DNA of 50,845 nucleotides from an uncultured Bacteroidales bacterium (GTDB lineage Bacteria; Bacteroidota; Bacteroidia; Bacteroidales; FEN-979), in contig CAIWXI010000078.1 of NCBI GenBank assembly GCA_903916595.1, forward strand, positions 1 to 50,845. Direction: 5' to 3'. Below the pieces are notes generated by a model. That model did no database searches and was not told the DNA's origin. It saw only the letters and a list, made by a program, of their open reading frames with translations. Of the stretch, positions 13,355 to 21,462 are shown piece after piece; within the stretch, counting starts at the first letter, position 1; the number at the start of each line of letters is the position of its first letter. A program made the translations under genes and the position numbers.

Positions 13355-15932
13355 AGTAAAACACCACCTCGCATTTCGGGTGGGTAAGTTTGAACTTATC
13401 TACTCTCTTAGCCGAGATTTTAGTATTAAAAATCTTCAGCGACTCGAGCTGCCTCATGTTTTCCAGCTCATCAAGGCTGCTTATCTTGGTATTATAAAGC
13501 TCTAAAACTTTTAGTCCTGTGAGGTTAACCAGATATTTCAGCCTTTTCACAGGGGTGCCGTTGAACTTTAGGTTCTCCAGCTGGGTCATGTTTTGTATCG
13601 GCATCAGCTCTTCTACCTGGCTGTTACTGAAGTCCAGGTCTTTGAGCTTATGCAGTGCAGCAAGAGGAGTTAGATCGGTGATGGGATTCTTTCCGCAGAT
13701 CAGGCTTTCAAGTGTAAGCATAGTACTCAAAGGTGTGAGATCTTTTACAGTGGTACCTGTAAAACTTAAGTTTTCCAACCTCGATAGCTTCTGTAAAGGG
13801 GTGAGATCACTGATCGAAAAATTTTCACTGAACGCCAACTCATCCAGATTAGCGATCTGCTGAAGCTGCAGCTTGTCGGGGGCTCCTTTCAGCTCAAGCG
13901 CTGCGAGAAAAACATCCTGCCAGGCCTTGGTCAAACCTTTCCACCAGTTGTTGTTTTCGAAAGTCTGGTAAATAAGCAGGCAACCTGGATCTTTGTCAAG
14001 AAAGACGTTGGCATCCTTCAGCACCACCTGGCTGTTGTCGGCATAAACGAATGCAAGGTCCTTCATACCGTAAAGGAACGACAAATCCGAAACTGGTGTA
14101 TTCTGAATGCTTAACACCTTCAGATTTGCCATTGTACTTAATGGCTGAAGGCTGCTTACCGAGGTATTGTCCAGATAAAGGATCTGCAGGTTGATCAGGC
14201 TCTTAAGCGGTGAAATATCGCTCACACTGGTACTGGATGCATACAGCACCCTTAGCAGACTCAGCATAGATACGGGATCCAGGCTTTTGATGTTCATTCT
14301 CCCAGTAATATTGAGGCTGTCGATGAGTATGAGCTGATGTAACTGCTCTTTTCCCGGCGGATTACTAAGCTGGGTAAAATGGCTGAGCAGGTTCTGCCAG
14401 TCGGTATTCATGCCGCTCCACCATTTTGCCAGTTCCGCAGATTCGAAAACCAAAAAAGTATGGGGGTGCTTTAACATGAAGCTGATGGCATCGCTCTTAG
14501 ACAAACTGGTATAATCACAATAGATCCTTTGCAGTGAGGGCATGTTATCAAGCGCTTTCAGGCTTGAGATCCCTGTGCTGTCGGCCTGCAATATCCTGAG
14601 TTTGCTCATATTCTGCAATGCATCTATGCTCTTTACGTTGGTGGATGAGATGTTCAGTAACTCAATATTCGTAAGACCGGCAATCGGTGCAAGGTCACTG
14701 ACGGGGGTGCCAGACAACCTCAGATCGTCGATCGAATCCAGGTCGCTGATTGGTGCCAGCGATGTCACTTGGGTACTGCTCAGATCCAGATCCTCCAGAT
14801 TAGGGAAATTTACCACTAATCCGATATCCGACATCTGGCATCCCCTTAAAAACAACTGGGTGATATGCGTGCAATACTGCAAAGGTTCCAGGCTGGTGAC
14901 TCCTGTATAGGAAATATTGAGCTGCAGCAGGCTATTGAGGTTCCTAAGGGGCATGAGGTCACTAACAGGTGTCAGGGCCAGGTTGACGTCCTGAAGCGCA
15001 CTGAGTTTGCTCAGGGGGCTGAGATCCGATATAGTAACATCTCCCGACAGGTCGATCTTAGTCATCCCCATAATCTGCGTTAGTGCTTTGTAATAGGCAT
15101 CCTGATCTATCACGGTTTTCTGCCCATTGATAATCGCAGCGGTATCGTTGTAGGAAGTTACCGTACCTAAAATGACTCCTCCTCCAAGTTGAATATCTTT
15201 CCCAAGTTTTTGCTGCCAGCCCTGGGAAAGACTATTCCACCAGTTTCGCATATCGTCTTTCTCGTTAAGCTTGGTAGTGTATATGCTAACAATCTTGAGC
15301 TGTTGGTTCTTCTCGTCATAGTTGATCTCAACATACCTTACCTGGTTGGTGTTTACATTGTCCCCGTTAAGGTTGATTCCGGTAATATTACGGTTGCAGG
15401 TTACTTTGAAAAAAGTGTTCCCAAGTTCATTGGTCATCACACTTAGATCCTGTACGTTATAAGTAAATTTTGCCTGTTTGAAGAAAAAATCAACATCGGT
15501 GAGGTAAGCCTGAACATCCTTGTACAGGGGTACGAGATGAGTGTCGAGATCATCTTCAATCTGCACTTCGCTGTCCCAGAAAAACTTCAGGTAACTGTCG
15601 TTGATGATCACCTGCTTGTCCTGTACTGAGTTCTTTTTGTCTGCTAAAAAATTCAGTGTACTTTCAAAGAATTTCACTAATTGTGTGGCATTATCGCGAA
15701 GGGCGTCAATCTTATCGGCAGGCAAGGCCCCGGGCTTAGGTGCGTTTTTATCGACGACCTTACTTCCGCCTTTTTTAACAGCTTGATTTCCGCTCTTCGT
15801 AACGGTCTTGCTTCCGCTCTTCGTTACGGTCTTACTCGTATTCTTTTTCTGTGTCTGGGCCTGGGTGAAAACAATTCCGCCGGGAGCCATCAGTAAAACG
15901 ACGACCAGGATTGAACAAAACCGGGTTCTCAT
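13353..15932 (-). CDS. Secreted leucine-rich-repeat protein
   Basis: An 859-residue exported protein with a signal peptide (residues 1-25) and a Lys/Ser/Thr-rich stretch with KTVTKSGS repeats (about 34-62). A helical domain covers about 70-240. Internalin-type LRRs (LSGTPVSDLAPIAGLTNIELLNISSTN pattern, 22 residues) occur in three blocks, about 290-480, 540-640 and 690-850. Each block is preceded by a W-W-x-x-L/M-x-x-x-W-Q motif (231-240, 504-514, 663-673) and closed by a helical segment with HPxxxxVF-like sequence. Such proteins mediate protein-protein contact at the cell surface or in the periplasm. No T9SS tail is seen. It is the last gene of a four-gene envelope operon, 4 bases after its neighbour. 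Confidence 0.88.
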   Translation of the reverse strand: MRTRFCSILVVVLLMAPGGIVFTQAQTQKKNTSKTVTKSGSKTVTKSGNQAVKKGGSKVVDKNAPKPGALPADKIDALRDNATQLVKFFESTLNFLADKKNSVQDKQVIINDSYLKFFWDSEVQIEDDLDTHLVPLYKDVQAYLTDVDFFFKQAKFTYNVQDLSVMTNELGNTFFKVTCNRNITGINLNGDNVNTNQVRYVEINYDEKNQQLKIVSIYTTKLNEKDDMRNWWNSLSQGWQQKLGKDIQLGGGVILGTVTSYNDTAAIINGQKTVIDQDAYYKALTQIMGMTKIDLSGDVTISDLSPLSKLSALQDVNLALTPVSDLMPLRNLNSLLQLNISYTGVTSLEPLQYCTHITQLFLRGCQMSDIGLVVNFPNLEDLDLSSTQVTSLAPISDLDSIDDLRLSGTPVSDLAPIAGLTNIELLNISSTNVKSIDALQNMSKLRILQADSTGISSLKALDNMPSLQRIYCDYTSLSKSDAISFMLKHPHTFLVFESAELAKWWSGMNTDWQNLLSHFTQLSNPPGKEQLHQLILIDSLNITGRMNIKSLDPVSMLSLLRVLYASSTSVSDISPLKSLINLQILYLDNTSVSSLQPLSTMANLKVLSIQNTPVSDLSFLYGMKDLAFVYADNSQVVLKDANVFLDKDPGCLLIYQTFENNNWWKGLTKAWQDVFLAALELKGAPDKLQLQQIANLDELAFSENFSISDLTPLQKLSRLENLSFTGTTVKDLTPLSTMLTLESLICGKNPITDLTPLAALHKLKDLDFSNSQVEELMPIQNMTQLENLKFNGTPVKRLKYLVNLTGLKVLELYNTKISSLDELENMRQLESLKIFNTKISAKRVDKFKLTHPKCEVVFY

Positions 15933-15936
15933 AGGT

Positions 15937-16770
15937 TTAATTACTATGTGTGTAATGCTTGAGCAATTCTTTTTTGTCTCCTGGCGACAATCGCAGGAGG
16001 TTCGATATAAGCCATCCGCTGTTATAACTGTTGCGGTTGAAAAACGAGATCTCGAAATACCAATTGGGTACCTGAAAAACGTGGAACTTTACATTATTGA
16101 CTGAAACAAATTTAAGGTTCCCTTCTTTGAGCTCCGCAACAAAGAGAGCCAGATGGTCAGGAACATAGTCCTTATCTAGATAATAGTCTATGTTCTTTGG
16201 ATCATCGAGGGCCTTGTGAATGTTCATAAAATCCACCTCATGGCTCATGGGATGTAAAAAGAATCTGAGGTTGGTGGTATCGCCCAGATGTGAAAAATAC
16301 ATATTGAATTTGTCACAAAAAACGTTCGAAATCACCCATTTATAGCCTCCATTCTGCTGTTCAATCCTGAGGTAAAGAATTACGTTTACAGTTTGTTTTT
16401 CCCAGGTAAACGTTGCCGATACTTCGCTGAACCAGTCTTTGGCATGAAAATCAAGAAAAATCGGGCTCTTTTTATTGAGTACTTCCTCGATAAAAACGGT
16501 CCGGGCATCAGCATTGACCAGCGGGCTGTCTTTATCGAACAATATGTTCAGGTACTTTCGTCTGGATTTGAGATCGCGAAAGCCTGAATTTCCGGGGTAG
16601 ATCCTGGCCCCGCTTACGTCTTCTTCTCCATTGAAACGGCGGAAGAACTGGTTTACCTGCTTGGTCTGGGCATAGAATACAGTCTCGTCCCCTTCAAAAG
16701 AGCCTAAGCTACCCTGAGGCTTTGCAATAAACGGAGCCAGGAAAACGAGAATAATCGCAAGTGTTCGCAG
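15937..16770 (-). CDS. Exported hypothetical protein, start codon unclear
   Basis: The frame is open from just after a stop at 16797-16795. It encodes a textbook signal peptide (KKLPKNKPLR, then TLAIILVFLAPFIA) and then a 250-residue mature domain of unknown family. There is no ATG, GTG or TTG before or within the signal peptide. The first usual alternative start is CTG at 16770, which keeps the hydrophobic core; the next, TTG at 16542, would delete the signal peptide and 76 conserved-looking residues. Translation may begin at a non-standard codon, or after reinitiation or frameshift from the overlapping upstream gene, or the sequence may contain an error. It lies third in the operon ending with the LRR protein. 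Confidence 0.7.
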   Translation of the reverse strand: MRTLAIILVFLAPFIAKPQGSLGSFEGDETVFYAQTKQVNQFFRRFNGEEDVSGARIYPGNSGFRDLKSRRKYLNILFDKDSPLVNADARTVFIEEVLNKKSPIFLDFHAKDWFSEVSATFTWEKQTVNVILYLRIEQQNGGYKWVISNVFCDKFNMYFSHLGDTTNLRFFLHPMSHEVDFMNIHKALDDPKNIDYYLDKDYVPDHLALFVAELKEGNLKFVSVNNVKFHVFQVPNWYFEISFFNRNSYNSGWLISNLLRLSPGDKKELLKHYTHSN

Positions 16771-16774
16771 TGGT

Positions 16775-17368
16775 TTATTTTTTGGAAGTTTCTTTTACCC
16801 TGATATCACCGAGCATCACGTCCCAGAATCCAATGAGGCGGCCACCGATCTGGGTTTCCTTGCGTTTCACGTAAATGGTGATATCTTTTTTGGTAGTGTC
16901 CTCATATACGAGGCCTTTTTCCTTATCGTAGCCCTGGAATTTCTGATATACCGTGATCACGCCAACAAAAGTGCCGTCGGGCTGGCGCTCCAGATCACTT
17001 ACATACTGGATCTTGTACCAGTCGATCACCACTTTTGAATAATTAAGCTGCATCAAACGGTCAAAGTATTCGCGGATCTTATAATTATTGACCTGCTCGG
17101 GATGCTTGATATTGCTTACACCCATCTCGCTGCCTTCCATGAAGAGTTCGCAGGCACGTTCGATCACCCTCTGAGCATCGCTCCAGGGTGTTGTTTTATC
17201 GCCTATCAGACTGATATACTTGGACAGGTCGTGAACTTTCTCCAGAGCAAGGCTGTCGATAGCATGTTTGCGGTCGGGTGTGATCTCCACCTGAGGCACT
17301 TCACTCTGTGCCAGCAATCCTGTTCCAAACAGAGTTGCGAATATTGAAATTACAAATAGTTTCTTCAT
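16775..17368 (-). CDS. Secreted hypothetical protein
   Basis: A 197-residue protein with a signal peptide (MKKLFVISIFATLFGTGLLAQ, cleavage near 21). The rest is soluble and mixed alpha/beta: an N-terminal helix region (RKHAIDSLALEKVHDLSKYISLIGDK), then VVIDWYKIQYVSDLERQPDGTFVGVITVYQKFQGY, then TKKDITIYVKRKETQIGGRLIGFWDVMLGDIRV. I do not recognise the family. The C-terminal half looks like a lipocalin- or SnoaL-like beta sheet. It starts 5 bases after the upstream lipoprotein stop and its end overlaps the N-terminal signal region of the next gene in another frame. It therefore belongs to a compact operon of envelope proteins. Confidence 0.82.
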   Translation of the reverse strand: MKKLFVISIFATLFGTGLLAQSEVPQVEITPDRKHAIDSLALEKVHDLSKYISLIGDKTTPWSDAQRVIERACELFMEGSEMGVSNIKHPEQVNNYKIREYFDRLMQLNYSKVVIDWYKIQYVSDLERQPDGTFVGVITVYQKFQGYDKEKGLVYEDTTKKDITIYVKRKETQIGGRLIGFWDVMLGDIRVKETSKK

Positions 17369-17373
17369 GTTTT

Positions 17374-18189
17374 TTATTTTTTAATCAGGTCAAGTTCTTT
17401 GATTTTTCCACTGTCGTCCTGCTGAATGGCATCCACTGAATTCATACTCTTTTTCTGGTCCTTGCAGAAGTTGAGATAGCGCTGAATGGTTGTAGGTTTG
17501 TCGTAATCTACTGTGCTGCCCTGGCGGTACACGATAATAAGCACTGGTGCATCGGGAGCAGTGAAATACTGCAAAGTGTTCTGAATGATTTTATCCGCTT
17601 CAGCGGGGTTACCGCCTGCGGCGGCCGAGGCAATGCCCTGAAAAGCATTTTCAAGCTGGGTCTTGATGGGCAGAGGGGCACTGCTGCCCATGCTGTTGAT
17701 CTTGTTCTGTACCTTCGCTACAAGGTCATTTATGTCAGAATCATTCAGATTCTGAGACTTGATCATGTTCAGCTCCTGCTGCAGCTCGGCAGCCGACTTG
17801 CCATCTTTGTTCAAAAGCAGGTCGAGAAGATTCGCCCTGGCGGAATCTACCTTCTGCTGCTGAACCTTATCCCTCTCGGCATAAGATTTCTTAATTGCCT
17901 GCTGAGACTTAATAATCATGTCGTTGATGGTAGGGTCGTTGAGTTTCTTATTGACAATCTCGTTAACCAGCTTCTCCTGGTCCGACAGTGACAGGGTAGT
18001 CGATCCGTCAATGATTGGTGTAAGCTGTTGCTTTGCCAGTGCAATCGCAGCTTTGCGATCTTTTTTGCTCATTTTTCCGGTGGACTTGCAGCTCTCGGCT
18101 CCGAGGCCCATGGCGATTACTAAGGTGATCATGAGGATCGATGCCCACCTCAAATTTGTTAGTTTTTTCATACTTTGTTTCATATTCAT
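17374..18189 (-). CDS. Putative lipoprotein, coiled-coil
   Basis: A 271-residue protein, first gene of the LRR operon. Three Met codons (residues 1, 3, 7) are possible starts; all keep the signal sequence ASILMITLVIAMGLGAESC, whose Cys (near residue 34) is a probable lipidation site although the lipobox is loose. The mature protein begins with a basic region, then long helices rich in Lys/Gln/Asp/Leu with ADLNDLVAKVQNKIN-like repeats (about 45-190). It ends in a compact domain with VLIIVYRQGSTVDYDKPTTIQRYLNF. Function unknown; probably attached to the outer or inner membrane facing the periplasm. Its 5' leader carries a large octamer array. Confidence 0.82.
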   Translation of the reverse strand: MNMKQSMKKLTNLRWASILMITLVIAMGLGAESCKSTGKMSKKDRKAAIALAKQQLTPIIDGSTTLSLSDQEKLVNEIVNKKLNDPTINDMIIKSQQAIKKSYAERDKVQQQKVDSARANLLDLLLNKDGKSAAELQQELNMIKSQNLNDSDINDLVAKVQNKINSMGSSAPLPIKTQLENAFQGIASAAAGGNPAEADKIIQNTLQYFTAPDAPVLIIVYRQGSTVDYDKPTTIQRYLNFCKDQKKSMNSVDAIQQDDSGKIKELDLIKK

Positions 18190-18197
18190 TTACTTTT

Positions 18198-18276
18198 TAA
18201 GTAGCGAGGTAGCGAAATAGCGAAGTAGCGAAACTAAACTTTCACCATTTCACCATTTCACCATTTCGCTATTTTC
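18198..18276. repeat. TAGCGAAA / TTTCACCA octamer inverted arrays
   Basis: On the plus strand tagcgaaa-type units (about 18200-18232) are followed by a short spacer and then TTTCACCA units ending in TTTCGCTA (18239-18276). The arms are complementary (tagcgaaa with tttcgcta), so the tract is an inverted pair with little or no core. It lies in the likely 5' leader of the envelope operon. Confidence 0.85.
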
Positions 18277-18289
18277 TATTAACGTTTCT

Positions 18290-18297
18290 CAAACTTA
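18290..18297 (-). promoter_or_regulatory. Putative -7 element, envelope operon
   Basis: The minus strand reads TAAGTTTG, fitting TAnnTTTG, about 100 bases upstream of the lipoprotein start. If used, the octamer array would be in the transcribed leader. Confidence 0.4.
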
Positions 18298-18308
18298 CTT
18301 AGTATAAT

Positions 18309-19397
18309 TCATCCTTTATAAAACGGGAATTTAACTACATGTGCTTTCAATATTTTTTCTCTGACTTTCACGTAAATCGTTGATCCTTCCCTTGATAGTT
18401 CTGTGGGGACATACCCCATGCCTACCGGTATTTTTACTGAAGGACCCATAGTCCCCGAAGTAACTTCGCCTATCTTGTTTCCTGTTGCATCAGTAATGTC
18501 GTAACCGTGGCGGGGAATTCCCTTATCATCCATTACAAAGCCAACAAGGCGGTGCTTAACACCTTCGTTCTTCTGCTTCAGGAGGTAGGCTTTATCAATA
18601 AAATCTTTGTAATCGGTAAACTTTGTTATCCATCCCAATCCTGCTTCAATGGGTGAAGTAGTGTCGCAGATATCGTTTCCATAAAGGCAGTAGCCCATTT
18701 CGAGGCGTAGTGTGTCGCGTGCAGCTAATCCAATAGGTTTTATCCCGTATTCTTTACCTGCTTCAAACACAGCATCGAAAATTTTCGCAGCATCTTCATT
18801 GGCCATATAAATTTCGCATCCGCCTGAGCCGGTATAGCCGGTAGTAGCGAAGATCACATCCTTTACCCCTGCAAAAGTGAGTTTCTTGAAGGTATAGTAT
18901 TCCATGTCGGTAACCTTGGTATCGGTAAGCTTCTGCATGGCTTCAAGAGCTTTTGGCCCTTGCACTGCAAGCTGGGAGATCTCATCGGAAGCATTGTAAA
19001 GCACTGCACCCATGACATTATTTTTAGTACACCAGGCCCAGTCCTTATCAATATTAGAGGCATTTACCACAAGCAGATACGTAAGGTCATCCACCTTATA
19101 AACTAAAAGATCATCAACTATACCGCCCTGCCCGTTAGGGAAGCAGCTGTACTGTACCTTTCCGGAAACGAGTTTAGATGCGTCGTTGGAAGTAATATGC
19201 TGTACAAAATCCAGAGCTTTCGGGCCTTTTACCCAAAATTCACCCATATGCGAGACATCAAAAACGCCAACGCCTTTACGCACGGTTTCGTGCTCAGCGA
19301 TAACCCCTTCGTACTGCAAAGGCATGTAATACCCTGCAAATTCAACCATCTTGGCACCCATGGCCTCATGGAAATTAGTAAATGCTGTGTTTTTCAT
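18309..19397 (-). CDS. gcvT: Glycine cleavage system aminomethyltransferase (T protein)
   Basis: A 362-residue GcvT, which transfers the methylene group from aminomethyl-lipoyl H protein to tetrahydrofolate. The family pattern is complete. N-terminal: [42 protein letters not shown]. Middle: [18 protein letters not shown] (residues about 85-103) and [15 protein letters not shown]. Then [21 protein letters not shown] with the folate-binding Asp region, and the C-terminal barrel ([21 protein letters not shown]). Full length. No other gcv gene is nearby, as is usual in Bacteroidota. A -7-like motif lies at 19429-19436. Confidence 0.97.
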   Translation of the reverse strand: MKNTAFTNFHEAMGAKMVEFAGYYMPLQYEGVIAEHETVRKGVGVFDVSHMGEFWVKGPKALDFVQHITSNDASKLVSGKVQYSCFPNGQGGIVDDLLVYKVDDLTYLLVVNASNIDKDWAWCTKNNVMGAVLYNASDEISQLAVQGPKALEAMQKLTDTKVTDMEYYTFKKLTFAGVKDVIFATTGYTGSGGCEIYMANEDAAKIFDAVFEAGKEYGIKPIGLAARDTLRLEMGYCLYGNDICDTTSPIEAGLGWITKFTDYKDFIDKAYLLKQKNEGVKHRLVGFVMDDKGIPRHGYDITDATGNKIGEVTSGTMGPSVKIPVGMGYVPTELSREGSTIYVKVREKILKAHVVKFPFYKG

Positions 19398-19428
19398 ATA
19401 GTGTTTTTAGAAATGCCAGGCAAAAAGG

Positions 19429-19436
19429 CAAATTTA
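19429..19436 (-). promoter_or_regulatory. Putative -7 element, gcvT
   Basis: The minus strand reads TAAATTTG, about 32 bases upstream of the gcvT ATG. No obvious -33 match. Confidence 0.42.
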
Positions 19437-19523
19437 TAAAAAAAATCGACCTTATTCCTGTTTTTTCACAGAGTCTTTCACGTATATTTATTGGAAAGCC
19501 TTAGATACAAACCAAGGAATCCT

Positions 19524-19531
19524 TAATTTTG
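19524..19531 (+). promoter_or_regulatory. Putative -7 element, sugar dehydratase gene
   Basis: TAATTTTG lies only 8 bases before the ATG at 19540, so a transcript from it would be nearly leaderless. TTAG at 19501-19504 is at the correct spacing (19 bases) for a weak -33. Confidence 0.5.
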
Positions 19532-19539
19532 AAGCCGTT

Positions 19540-21411
19540 ATGAACATACTTTCACTTCGCAGGAATACACCCCGGGGGGTCATCTGGCTTATTGACATGC
19601 TCATCGTGCTGGGTTCCATATTCCTGGCTTACCTTCTCAGGTTCAACTTCGACATTCCCCCCAGCGAGAGCAAACCCTTCGCTGTGCTTATCCCCTGGAT
19701 GCTCGCGATAAGAGGCATCAGCTTCCTGGTTTCCCGCACGCATGCCGGATTAATACGGTATACGGGTACCGCTGATGGCCAAAGGGTGCTTTTCACGCTT
19801 CTCATCGGAAGCATGATATTCGGGCTCACTAATATCTTCACCTGGTTTACCATGCACTGGTTCATGATCCCAACCACAATCATTCTGCTGGAATTCCTCA
19901 TAACAACCATGGGTATGATCTTTTTCAGGATGAGCGTGAAGATAGCCTGGCTGGAATTCCAGAACCCTGAACGTCAGCGTGTTGATGTAATCATTTACGG
20001 AGCTGGTGAGGAAGGTATCAACGCCAAGCATGTAATGGACCGCGATGCCGCCACGAAATACCAGGTGATTGCCTTTATCGACAACGATCCTGCCAAGATT
20101 TACAAGAAACTGGAACGGATAAACATCCTGCCGCCCGTTAAGCTGGAATCACTTTTGAAAGACCGCACTATTGCCCAGCTTATCCTGGCTATACACCCCG
20201 TGGACCCTGCCTATAAGCAGGAGCTGGTCGATCTTTGCCTCAGATTCAACACCAAAGTACTGTCTGTCCCCCCGGCTATTCAGTGGGTGAACGGACAGCT
20301 GAGTTTTGCGCAGATCCGTCAGGTTAACATCGAAGACCTGCTGGAACGGGATGTGATTGAACTTGACACCAGCGATATCCGCCTTTATATTCATGATAAA
20401 GTAGTAATGATCACGGGGGCTGCAGGCTCTATCGGTTCTGAAATCGTGCGACAGGTGGCTCGCTTCTCCCCCGCCCATATGATTCTTGTAGATTCGGCAG
20501 AAACTCCGCTTCACAGCCTCGAACTGGAATGTAATACTTCAATAAAAGATGTCGCTATCACGTTTATTCTGGGCAATGTGTGCAATGTACTGCGGATGAG
20601 GTCTCTCTTTGAACGATACAGACCCGAAATTATCTTTCATGCCGCAGCCTACAAACATGTACCTGTTCAGGAAGCCCATCCCGGCGAGGCAGTCTTTACC
20701 AATGTTCACGGAACCCGTGTAATGGCCGACCTTTCCATGGAGTTTGAAGTAAAGAAATTCATTATGATCTCGACTGATAAGGCGGTGAACCCGACCAGCG
20801 TAATGGGCGCTTCAAAACGTATTGCCGAAATTTATTGCCAGTCGATGCATCAGGTCAGCGGCACCAGCTTTATAACTACCCGCTTTGGAAATGTACTTGG
20901 GTCAAATGGCTCGGTGATACCGCTGTTCAGGCAGCAGATCGAAAAAGGTGGTCCTGTCACGGTAACACATCCCGAAGTAATACGGTATTTCATGACGATC
21001 CCCGAAGCTTGCCGACTGGTTCTCGAAGCCGGATCACTCGGCAAGGGAGGCGAGATATTTATCTTCGACATGGGTAAACCTGTTCGCATAGTCGACCTGG
21101 CCAAACGCATGATTCAGCTCTCGGGACTGGAAGCAGGGAAGGATATTCAGATTGAATACACCGGGCTCAGACCGGGCGAAAAACTCTACGAGGAACTGCT
21201 AAACCTTGAGGAAAACACTATCCCCACACATCACCCCCTTATAATGATCGCCAAAGTGCGAGAATCGGATCCGGGACAGGTGCGTGCCGAAATCGAAGAC
21301 CTCATCGAGCTTACAACCCACCCCGACGATATGGAGATCGTACGCCGGATGAAACAAATCGTTCCGGAATACAAGAGCCAGAATTCGGTTTATGAATCTC
21401 TTGACATCTAA
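19540..21411 (+). CDS. Membrane nucleotide-sugar 4,6-dehydratase (CapD/WbpM/PglF type)
   Basis: A 623-residue polysaccharide biosynthesis enzyme. Four transmembrane segments lie at residues about 14-34, 46-63, 79-100 and 107-128. A first Rossmann domain (IIYGAGEEGINA, about 150) is followed by a second with MITGAAGSIGSEIVRQ (about 287-302), AAAYKHVPVQEAHP, and STDKAVNPTSVMGASKR. In that last motif the usual SDR Tyr is replaced by Met with Lys retained, as in FlaA1/WbpM-like UDP-GlcNAc C6-dehydratases (C4 keto, C6 deoxy products). The C-terminal TGLRPGEKLYEELL motif is standard. It probably starts synthesis of a dideoxy-amino sugar for surface glycans. The stop TAA falls in a CGTAAAT heptamer array. 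Confidence 0.93.
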   Translation: MNILSLRRNTPRGVIWLIDMLIVLGSIFLAYLLRFNFDIPPSESKPFAVLIPWMLAIRGISFLVSRTHAGLIRYTGTADGQRVLFTLLIGSMIFGLTNIFTWFTMHWFMIPTTIILLEFLITTMGMIFFRMSVKIAWLEFQNPERQRVDVIIYGAGEEGINAKHVMDRDAATKYQVIAFIDNDPAKIYKKLERINILPPVKLESLLKDRTIAQLILAIHPVDPAYKQELVDLCLRFNTKVLSVPPAIQWVNGQLSFAQIRQVNIEDLLERDVIELDTSDIRLYIHDKVVMITGAAGSIGSEIVRQVARFSPAHMILVDSAETPLHSLELECNTSIKDVAITFILGNVCNVLRMRSLFERYRPEIIFHAAAYKHVPVQEAHPGEAVFTNVHGTRVMADLSMEFEVKKFIMISTDKAVNPTSVMGASKRIAEIYCQSMHQVSGTSFITTRFGNVLGSNGSVIPLFRQQIEKGGPVTVTHPEVIRYFMTIPEACRLVLEAGSLGKGGEIFIFDMGKPVRIVDLAKRMIQLSGLEAGKDIQIEYTGLRPGEKLYEELLNLEENTIPTHHPLIMIAKVRESDPGQVRAEIEDLIELTTHPDDMEIVRRMKQIVPEYKSQNSVYESLDI

Positions 21412-21450
21412 ATCGTAATCCGTAAATCGTAATCCGTAAATCGTAATTCG
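21410..21450. repeat. CGTAAT(C)/CGTAAAT heptamer array
   Basis: Alternating cgtaatc and cgtaaat units, starting in the stop codon region of the dehydratase gene and ending 12 bases before miaA. Related to the CGTACAT arrays at 33374 and 44389. Confidence 0.85.
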
Positions 21451-21462
21451 TCCTTGATCAAA

